NCBI RefSeq assembly: GCF_002028455.1
Contig: NZ_MWUM01000010.1
Coordinates: 62,001 to 126,000, forward strand
DNA: 64,000 nucleotides
Origin: Zoogloea sp. LCSB751
GTDB taxonomy: Bacteria; Pseudomonadota; Gammaproteobacteria; Burkholderiales; Rhodocyclaceae
Direction of reading: 5' to 3'
A program made the translations under genes and the position numbers. Within the stretch, counting starts at the first letter, position 1. Each line of letters starts with the position of its first letter. The notes under the pieces were generated by a model. The model searched no databases and was not told where the DNA came from. It was given only the letters and a program-made list of their open reading frames with translations. Positions 58,557 to 64,000 of the stretch are shown here, in pieces.

Positions 58557-59002
58557 TCCGTGGCGTCCATCACGTGGCCCTGTCCACCGCCGACCTGCCG
58601 CGCCTGCAGGCCTTTTACTGCGACCTGCTCGGCTTCCGGGAGATTGCCCGCGCCAGCTGGCACGGCGACCAGGCCAAGATCGACCGGGTCATGGACCTGC
58701 CGGAAACCGCGGCGACCACAGTGATGCTGGAGCTTGGCCCGCTGTGCGTGGAGCTGTTCCAGTTCGCGGCGCCGGCGCAGCCGTCGAAGGCGGACGGCGA
58801 GCGGCCGGTGCACAAGCACGGCATCACCCACCTGTGCTTCGACGTGGACGATGTGGATGCGGAATACCGCCGCTTGAGCGCCGCCGGCGTGCGCTTCCAC
58901 ACTCCGCCGCAGGATTTCGGCGTCGCCAAGGCCACCTACGGCCGCGATCCGGACGGCAATGTCTTCGAGCTGCAGCAGCTGACGGGCGGCTTCCACGCCT
59001 GA
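58553..59002 (+). CDS. VOC (glyoxalase-like) family protein
   Basis: A 149-residue VOC protein with GVHHVALSTADLPRLQAFYCDLLGF at the start, HGITHLCFDVDDVDAEYRRL in the second half and DPDGNVFELQQL at the end. Metal ligands are probably the His in VHHVA, the His in THLCF and the terminal Glu. This matches methylmalonyl-CoA epimerase/lactoylglutathione-lyase-type VOC proteins; the actual reaction is open. Last gene of the plus-strand run, closed by a bidirectional terminator. Confidence 0.88.
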   Translation: MIRGVHHVALSTADLPRLQAFYCDLLGFREIARASWHGDQAKIDRVMDLPETAATTVMLELGPLCVELFQFAAPAQPSKADGERPVHKHGITHLCFDVDDVDAEYRRLSAAGVRFHTPPQDFGVAKATYGRDPDGNVFELQQLTGGFHA

Positions 59003-59008
59003 AATGCA

Positions 59009-59049
59009 AACCCCGGAGCGCCGCCTGGCCGGCGGTGCTCCGGGGTTTT
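59009..59049. terminator. Bidirectional terminator between convergent operons
   Basis: AACCCCGGAGC(G)CCGCC pairs with GGCGG(T)GCTCCGGGGTT, with TTTT on the plus side. It is a 17-bp stem with one mismatch. It lies between the VOC gene (plus) and the reductase gene (minus). Confidence 0.85.
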
Positions 59050-59059
59050 CTCATGCCGC

Positions 59060-60100
59060 TTACAGGTCGTCGTCGGTCAGCTTGACCAGCAGCTTGCCGG
59101 TGTTGGCGCCGGTGAACAGCTTGGCGAAGGCCGGAATGGTGCTGTCGAGGCCGACCGAGATGTCCTCGCTGAACTTCAGCTGGCCGCTGTCCACCCAGCC
59201 CTTCATCTCGGCGATGGCGGCAGGGAACTGGTCCTGGTAGTAGAGCGTCAGGAAGCCGCGCACGGTGGCGCAGCGGGCCAGGATCTGCCAGTAGTTGTAG
59301 GGGCCGGGGATCGGGCCGCTCTTGGTGTAGTCGCCGATGGCGCCACAGAACGCGATGCGCGCGAACATGGCCAGGTTGAGCAGCGCCGCGTCGAGGATCT
59401 CGCCGCCGACGTTGTCGAAGAAGATGTCCACGCCCTTGGGGCACAGCTCGGCGATGTCGCGGGACAGCTGCTCGGTGTTCTTGCCCTTGTAGTTGAAGGC
59501 GGCGTCGAAACCGAGCTCGTCCACCAGTATGCGGCACTTCTCGTCGCTGCCGGCGATGCCGACCACGCGGCAGCCCTTGATCCTGGCGATCTGCCCGGCG
59601 ATCGAGCCGACGGCGCCGGCGGCGGCGCTGATCAGCGCGGTCTCGCCGGGCTTGGGCTGGCCGATGTCGAGCATGCCGAAGTAAGGCGTCAGGCCCATCG
59701 CGCTGAAGATGCTCAGGTGGTAGTGCAGCGGAAAGTCGGGACTCGGCTGGACCGTGTGGAGGATGCCGTCGGCGCCGATCACCGAGTAGTCCTGCCACCC
59801 GCTGCAGGCGTAGGCGACCACGTAGTCGTCTTCCTGGTGGGCCGGGTTGCGGCTCTTGACGACGCGGCCGAGGGCCGTGCTGCGCACCGGTGCGCCGATG
59901 GGGATTGGCGGGAAGTAGGTGCAGTCCGGCTTCATCCAGCTGCGGATCGCCGCGTCGAGGGACAGATAGAGGTTCTGGATCACCACCTCGCCGTCGGCGG
60001 GCTCGGGGACCGGGACCTTGCGCCAGGCAAAGTCGTCCGCCTCGGGGATGCCGTCCGGGCGGCGGGCGAGGGTGATCTGGCGGTTGAGGGTGTGCGGCAT
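59060..60100 (-). CDS. NADP-dependent medium-chain reductase (PTGR/leukotriene-B4-dehydrogenase type)
   Basis: A 346-residue zinc-free MDR protein. The Rossmann motif AAAGAVGSIAGQIAR and the following GIAGSDEKC are typical, as is FDNVGGEILDAAL. Members reduce alpha,beta-unsaturated ketones with NADPH, a suitable step after dehydration. Start chosen at MPHTLNRQITLARR. It is 28 bp downstream of an SDR on the same strand. Confidence 0.93.
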   Translation of the reverse strand: MPHTLNRQITLARRPDGIPEADDFAWRKVPVPEPADGEVVIQNLYLSLDAAIRSWMKPDCTYFPPIPIGAPVRSTALGRVVKSRNPAHQEDDYVVAYACSGWQDYSVIGADGILHTVQPSPDFPLHYHLSIFSAMGLTPYFGMLDIGQPKPGETALISAAAGAVGSIAGQIARIKGCRVVGIAGSDEKCRILVDELGFDAAFNYKGKNTEQLSRDIAELCPKGVDIFFDNVGGEILDAALLNLAMFARIAFCGAIGDYTKSGPIPGPYNYWQILARCATVRGFLTLYYQDQFPAAIAEMKGWVDSGQLKFSEDISVGLDSTIPAFAKLFTGANTGKLLVKLTDDDL

Positions 60101-60128
60101 GGCGGGCGTCCTGTCGGGCCGGCGGCGC

Positions 60129-60887
60129 TTACATCGCGGTCCAGCCGCCATCCACGGTGAGCAGCGCGCCGTGGACGAAGGAAGCCTTGTCGGAGGCCAG
60201 CCACAGCACTGCGTTGGCGACCTCGTCCACCTGGCCGAGGCGGCCGATGGGGTGCAGCGGCAGCAGGCTCTTCTCCAGCTCCGGCAGGTTGGGGTGGTTT
60301 TCCAGCAGCGGGGTGCGGATCACGCCGGGGCAGATCGCATTGACGCGGATGTTCTTGCCGCCGACCTCCACCGCCACCGTCTTGGTCAGGCCGGCCACCG
60401 CATGCTTGCTGGCGTTGTAGGGGGAGGCGCCGGGCACCACGGTGATGCTGAGGGCCGAGGCGGTGTTGATGACCACGCCGCCGCCCTGCTTTTCCATCTG
60501 CGCGATGGCGTACTTCATGCACAGCCAGACGCCCTTCAGGTTCACCGCGATGACCCGGTCGAAGTCCGCTTCGGAGGTCTCGGTGATCGGCGCCATGTCG
60601 TTGTCCACGCCGGCGTTGTTGAGGGTGATGTCGAGGCGGCCCCAGGTCTCGACGATCTGGCGCACCAGGCTCTCGACTTCGGACGACTTGGTGACGTCGA
60701 GGCGGAAGAAGCGGGCGGTGCCGCCAGCGGCCTCGATCTGGGCGACGGTTTCCTTGCCGCCGGCCTCGGTGATGTCGGCCACCGCGATGCGGGCGCCCTC
60801 GCGGGCGAAGGCCAGGGCGGCGGCGCGGCCGATGCCGGAGCCGGCACCGGTGATGAGGACGACCTTGTTGTCGAATTCTTTTTGCAT
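60129..60887 (-). CDS. SDR family oxidoreductase
   Basis: A 252-residue classical SDR with TGAGSGIG, NNAG (DITLNNAGVDN), a catalytic-type Ser in TASALS and YxxxK as YNASK. Start ATG at 60887 (MQKEFDNKVVLITG). The upstream open frame to 61244 is not SDR-like. It lies between a Rieske oxygenase and a reductase on the minus strand, probably one operon. Confidence 0.93.
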   Translation of the reverse strand: MQKEFDNKVVLITGAGSGIGRAAALAFAREGARIAVADITEAGGKETVAQIEAAGGTARFFRLDVTKSSEVESLVRQIVETWGRLDITLNNAGVDNDMAPITETSEADFDRVIAVNLKGVWLCMKYAIAQMEKQGGGVVINTASALSITVVPGASPYNASKHAVAGLTKTVAVEVGGKNIRVNAICPGVIRTPLLENHPNLPELEKSLLPLHPIGRLGQVDEVANAVLWLASDKASFVHGALLTVDGGWTAM

Positions 60888-60964
60888 GGCGGTTTCCGTT
60901 GGAGTGGTTTGCGGGTTGGGGGTGCCCTGCCTGGCCTGCCCCCAAGGGGAGCAGGCCGGACCGC

Positions 60965-62275
60965 TCAGCGGCGGCCTGCGATGTAGTCGTTGATCACTTC
61001 GTGCAGGCGGCGCACGCGGTCTTCCTGGCCGGACAGGTAGGCGTCCTGGTAGCCGCGGGAGTGCAGGCCGAGCTGCTGGGCGACGGCGACGCTCAGGTCC
61101 TGGTCGGCGACGAAGCCGATGGAGGCCTCGCCGTGCAGGAAGGTCTCGTGGGGGGCCGGTTCGTACTTGCGCTTGCCGGTCGGGGTGTCCACCTCGTCGC
61201 GGCCTTCCACCGGCGGCATCATGACCCAGTGGTCGAACAGGCACTTCTCCGGATCGCTGGGGTGCGGCAGCGGCCGCAGGACCTGGAAGAAGTCGCTGGC
61301 CATGGTCAGCGTGGTGTTAGGGAAGATCGTGAAGTGGTGGTAGTCGGTCAGCTGGGCGTCGGACACGCCTTCATAGTGCTTGTGGCCGCGCGCGGGGCCG
61401 AGGGCACGCTTCTGCTGCTGCAGCGCCACGCGGGTGTCGCGCACGCGGCCTTCGAAGGCCGCCGGGTCCAGGTCCCATTCGCGCAGGATGGCGTCCAGCG
61501 GCGCCTGCACCACATTCACGCGGGAATTGGCGGAGGGCAGGTGGCCCTTCATCTTCATCACGTTGTGGCCGTTCTTGTACAGCTCGAACTCGGTGTTCTG
61601 GTAGGCGTCGTCGATGAAGGTGCCCAGCTCGCGGTGCAGGCTGAGGATGTGGTAGGCCTCGTTGAAGTTGTCGTGGATGATCTTCCAGTTGCACTCCACC
61701 AGGCCGGTCATCCAGTTCACCCGCGTCCAGTTGGCGGTCTGGTAGGCCTCCAGCTGGTCGGCGACGACACCCAGGTAGTCGCGCAGCGACGGGGCGTTCG
61801 GGTCCATGTTGAACCACACCAGGCCGCCGAGGGATTCGCAGCGGATCTCCTTCAGCTTCATCTTGCCGATCGGGTTGCCCTGCGGGTAGTCCTCGGCGTC
61901 GCGCACGTGGCGCACCACGCCGTCCAGGCTGAAAGTCCAGCTGTGGTAGGCGCACACCATGCGTTTGACGCCGCACTTGCCGTCGTCGGCAACCAGGCGG
62001 TTGCCGCGGTGCGGGCAGACGTTGTAGAACGCGCGGATCGTGCCGTCCTCGTCGCTGGTCATCAGGATGGATTCCGCGCCGATGTTCTGGGTCATGGTCG
62101 AGCCGGGCTTGGCCAGCTGGGCCGCCATGCCGCCGATCTGCCAGGTGCGGGCGAAAACGCCGTCCCATTCCTTCTGCGCGAATTCCTTCGAGTAGTAGCG
62201 GTCGCCGGTGATCGGGTCACCGCGCAGGAACTTGCCGCTTTCCTTTGCCTCTTCGATGCGTTGCTGGATGCTCAT
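60965..62275 (-). CDS. Rieske non-heme iron oxygenase, alpha subunit
   Basis: A 436-residue oxygenase from a different subgroup than the two plus-strand ones. Rieske ligands are CPH (NVCPHRGNRL) and CAYH (VCAYHSWTF); the mononuclear iron His pair is in NEAYHILSLH after NWKIIHDNF. Start ATG 62275 with AAGGAGG before it; the frame is open to 62314. It has no LPPGA leader. A copy of the recurring motif lies 178 bp upstream of the start. It may hydroxylate a later intermediate. Confidence 0.93.
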   Translation of the reverse strand: MSIQQRIEEAKESGKFLRGDPITGDRYYSKEFAQKEWDGVFARTWQIGGMAAQLAKPGSTMTQNIGAESILMTSDEDGTIRAFYNVCPHRGNRLVADDGKCGVKRMVCAYHSWTFSLDGVVRHVRDAEDYPQGNPIGKMKLKEIRCESLGGLVWFNMDPNAPSLRDYLGVVADQLEAYQTANWTRVNWMTGLVECNWKIIHDNFNEAYHILSLHRELGTFIDDAYQNTEFELYKNGHNVMKMKGHLPSANSRVNVVQAPLDAILREWDLDPAAFEGRVRDTRVALQQQKRALGPARGHKHYEGVSDAQLTDYHHFTIFPNTTLTMASDFFQVLRPLPHPSDPEKCLFDHWVMMPPVEGRDEVDTPTGKRKYEPAPHETFLHGEASIGFVADQDLSVAVAQQLGLHSRGYQDAYLSGQEDRVRRLHEVINDYIAGRR

Positions 62276-62452
62276 GTCGTCCTCCTTCGGTGCCGGCCCT
62301 GGGCCAGCCCTCATTGATATGAATGGTCAAGGTCTCGTCTGTCGGGGGACGCCCCGCCGTCTGTGCGGCGGTGGCGTCTGCGATTGCGGGTCGGGTTGCG
62401 CTGCGGCGTTCCGACCGATCCTGTGACTTGTCTCGCGGGAAATACTACTCCT

Positions 62453-62477
62453 ATAACAAACAATTCAGTTGGTTTTT
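62453..62477 (-). promoter_or_regulatory. Recurring operator-like motif, copy 6 (minus strand)
   Basis: On the minus strand: AAAAACCAACTGAAT followed by TGTTTGTTAT, with nested CAA...TTG symmetry. It lies between the LuxR-type gene and the third Rieske gene, 178 bp upstream of the Rieske start. Confidence 0.6.
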
Positions 62478-62552
62478 TGTATGCCTTCCGGCCGCTTTCC
62501 CTGCGCGGCGGGATCGGGGGCGAGCGCTGTCGTGCGGCGGGCCATGGGGGGC

Positions 62553-63326
62553 TCAGAACAGGCGGATCAGGCCGAGGGTGCAGGCGATGGCCACCGCGTG
62601 GCTGCGGTTGCTGGCGTCCAGCTTCTTCATGGCCTTGCCGAGGTGGAAATGCACCGTCTCCCGGGAGCGGCCGAGGATCAGCCCGATGTCTTCGTCGGTC
62701 TTGCCGCGGGCCACCCACGACAGGCATTCCAGCTCCCGCGGCGACAGGGTGTCGGCGGCGGCCTGGGCGTCGCGCTTGCGGGCGGCGCTTTCGAGGACAT
62801 CCGCCCGGGCGATGAAGGCGTGGGAGATCAGCCAGGTCTCGCGCCAGGTGTCCCGGTGGCGGCGGCGCAGTGCGGCCGGATCGTGGCCGAACCAGGACAC
62901 GTAGCCGGTCTTGCCGCCGGGGCGATGTACCGGCACCGTCACCGCGCCGTCGGCGCAGTCCCGGTAGGCCGCCAGCGTGTCGCGCTGCGCGGCGTCGAGG
63001 GCTTCGCCGTGCCAGGTCTCGCTGTCCGGGTCGGCGTCCCACAGGAAGGCGTCCATGCTGCGCCCGCAGCGCCGGCTGACCGGGCAGTGCAGGGCCAGGC
63101 GGTCGTCCTGCCAGTGCTTCAGGGTGTCGGGCGACCAGCCCATGTCCACGGCGACGAAGCGGCCGTCCTCGGCAAGCGGCAGGCGGGTCTGCTCCATGTC
63201 GGCCTGGAAGGCGGCGCGTTCCCAGCCCAGTGCCGTGGAGTACTCGGCCAGCAGGCGCCCGGCCGCGGCGAGGGACGGGCTGGTGGCGAGGCCTTCGCGG
63301 AAGCGGGCTGCGGTGTTGCGGACCAT
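62553..63326 (-). CDS. LuxR-family transcriptional regulator
   Basis: A 257-residue regulator. Residues 15-165 look like an autoinducer-binding-type sensor domain, and the C-terminal LuxR HTH is clear (LSPRELECLSWVARGKTDEDIGLILGRSRETVHFHLGKAMKKL, about residues 190-235). Start at MVRNTAARF with AAGGAG 6 nt before; a GTG at 63344 gives six more residues. No luxI gene is nearby, so it is a solo regulator that may sense a pathway compound. It is a candidate regulator for the neighbouring catabolic operons. Confidence 0.88.
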   Translation of the reverse strand: MVRNTAARFREGLATSPSLAAAGRLLAEYSTALGWERAAFQADMEQTRLPLAEDGRFVAVDMGWSPDTLKHWQDDRLALHCPVSRRCGRSMDAFLWDADPDSETWHGEALDAAQRDTLAAYRDCADGAVTVPVHRPGGKTGYVSWFGHDPAALRRRHRDTWRETWLISHAFIARADVLESAARKRDAQAAADTLSPRELECLSWVARGKTDEDIGLILGRSRETVHFHLGKAMKKLDASNRSHAVAIACTLGLIRLF

Positions 63327-63382
63327 GGCTGTCTCCTTGGTCACAGGGTTGGAAACGCGGGAGCCTCGGGAAGAGCGCCGCG

Positions 63383-63799
63383 TCAGTTGTTGGGCGCGCC
63401 GGCGGCGATCCAGCGGCGCAGCAGTTCGCGGGTGGCGTCGTCGAGGGGCGGCTGGCCGAAGGGCATGCGCTCGCCGCTGCCGCCGGCGTCCAGGTGGGTG
63501 CCGTCCAGCTTGTGCATCAGGTAGCTCTTGTCCGGCGCGCCGGGGGCGACCCGCTGCAGCGGGCTTTCCACCGAGGCGACCTTGACCAGGGAGGCGTAGG
63601 CGCCGCCCGGGTGGAGCTTCATCTGGCCGGCTTCCTGGCCGGTGAGGTGGCAGGTGGCGCAGTTGGCGCGCAGCACGGGGGCGACGTCGCGGGCGAAACT
63701 GACAGAGGCGCTGACGGCGGGCGCGGCGGCCCCGGCACCGGCGGATGCCAGGGCGGCCAGCGCCGCGACCGCGAGGGCCGCGAGGCTGGCGGGGCGCAT
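63383..63799 (-). CDS. Periplasmic c-type cytochrome (PSCyt1-like)
   Basis: A 138-residue exported protein; signal peptide to about residue 26 and one heme site CATCH at residues 47-51 (VLRANCATCHLTG). A Met ligand is likely in GERMPFGQPP. The pattern FARDVAPVLRANCATCH is of the planctomycete-type cytochrome c domain found also in proteobacteria. Its ATG overlaps the stop of the upstream flavoprotein by 4 bp, so it may accept that enzyme's electrons. Confidence 0.88.
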   Translation of the reverse strand: MRPASLAALAVAALAALASAGAGAAAPAVSASVSFARDVAPVLRANCATCHLTGQEAGQMKLHPGGAYASLVKVASVESPLQRVAPGAPDKSYLMHKLDGTHLDAGGSGERMPFGQPPLDDATRELLRRWIAAGAPNN

Positions 63800-64000
63800 C
63801 AGGCTGCCACTCCGGTGGCGTGCAGGCCGGCGATGTAGCCGAAGGTGAGCGCCATGCCGATGGTGCCGCCGGCGCCGTAGTAGGCGCCGCGGGCCGGGCT
63901 GGCGATGCAGTTGCCGGCGCCGTAGAGGCCGGGGATCGGCTTGCCGTTGGTGTCGAGCACCTGGGCGTGCTCGTTGATCATCGGCCCGCCGTTGGTGTCG
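63799..64000 (-). CDS. FAD-dependent dehydrogenase, KstD/fumarate-reductase family (C-terminal end)
   Basis: Only the last 66 codons are in the window. The segment [38 protein letters not shown] is the closing FAD-binding motif of the 3-ketosteroid dehydrogenase / flavocytochrome-type family, preceded by [22 protein letters not shown]. Members introduce or reduce C-C double bonds in ring ketones. Substrate class cannot be fixed from this fragment. Confidence 0.85.
   Translation of the reverse strand, partial: DTNGGPMINEHAQVLDTNGKPIPGLYGAGNCIASPARGAYYGAGGTIGMALTFGYIAGLHATGVAA

Overview
The window is about 64 kb of GC-rich DNA that reads like the chromosome of a denitrifying betaproteobacterium. 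Rhodocyclales such as Zoogloea, Thauera or Azoarcus relatives fit best, from the nirS-type denitrification genes, the RND efflux and ring-oxygenase genes and the REP-like repeats. The genus is an inference from content and not from a marker gene.

Left part, 1-6166: dissimilatory nitrite reduction. nirS and a nirM-type cytochrome c551 (minus strand), a nirC-nirF-nirDL run (minus) and nirE (plus) cover cytochrome cd1 and part of heme d1 synthesis. Two FNR/DNR-type boxes sit in front of them. An unrelated yigZ gene lies between the two minus-strand nir groups. Next, 6437-13409 holds a transglutaminase-DUF2126 protein, an ATP-grasp/alpha-E fusion and a second transglutaminase, a set predicted to make or modify peptides. 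A palindrome matching the NtrC consensus lies upstream. 13543-18331 encodes a GGDEF response regulator overlapping a large hybrid histidine kinase. 18353-20950 is an accessory patch: a two-ORF unit with an internally repeated leader, a lower-GC NYN/LOTUS RNA-binding protein, and a cysteine-cluster protein.

Middle, 21065-34524: a complete tripartite RND efflux operon (minus) with its divergent TetR repressor. It is followed by an envelope module of DUF1302 barrel, DUF1329 protein, Ycf48-like propeller and MMPL-type RND transporter. 34667-41448 is a catabolic run of SDRs, VOC, ThuA-like, GST, SRPBCC and zinc alcohol dehydrogenase proteins plus a double-Cache protein. 41744-45444 is mostly housekeeping or signalling (trmA, yjdM, a membrane protein, a response regulator).

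Right part, 45577-64000: a second catabolic region. It has an aldehyde dehydrogenase, a second DUF1302-DUF1329 pair, and three tandem modules built from an SDR followed by a SnoaL/NTF2-like protein, two of them with a Rieske oxygenase. A minus-strand group follows: end of a KstD-like flavoprotein, a cytochrome c, a LuxR regulator, a third Rieske oxygenase, an SDR and a medium-chain reductase. The enzyme mix (Rieske hydroxylases, NTF2-like dehydratase/isomerase folds, SDRs, a ketosteroid-dehydrogenase-like flavoprotein, hydrophobic-compound transport) suggests breakdown of a polycyclic alicyclic compound such as a steroid or terpenoid. The substrate is not proven by sequence.

The most interesting unexplained signal is an AT-rich, partly palindromic motif of about 25 bp. 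It recurs at six intergenic sites in front of the catabolic and envelope operons and nowhere else that I noticed, which points to one shared regulon. Other points are an SDR with a clean in-frame deletion, an SDR whose catalytic Tyr is Phe, an 11-codon ORF coupled to a VOC gene, and the repeat-built leader at 18.6-18.95 kb.
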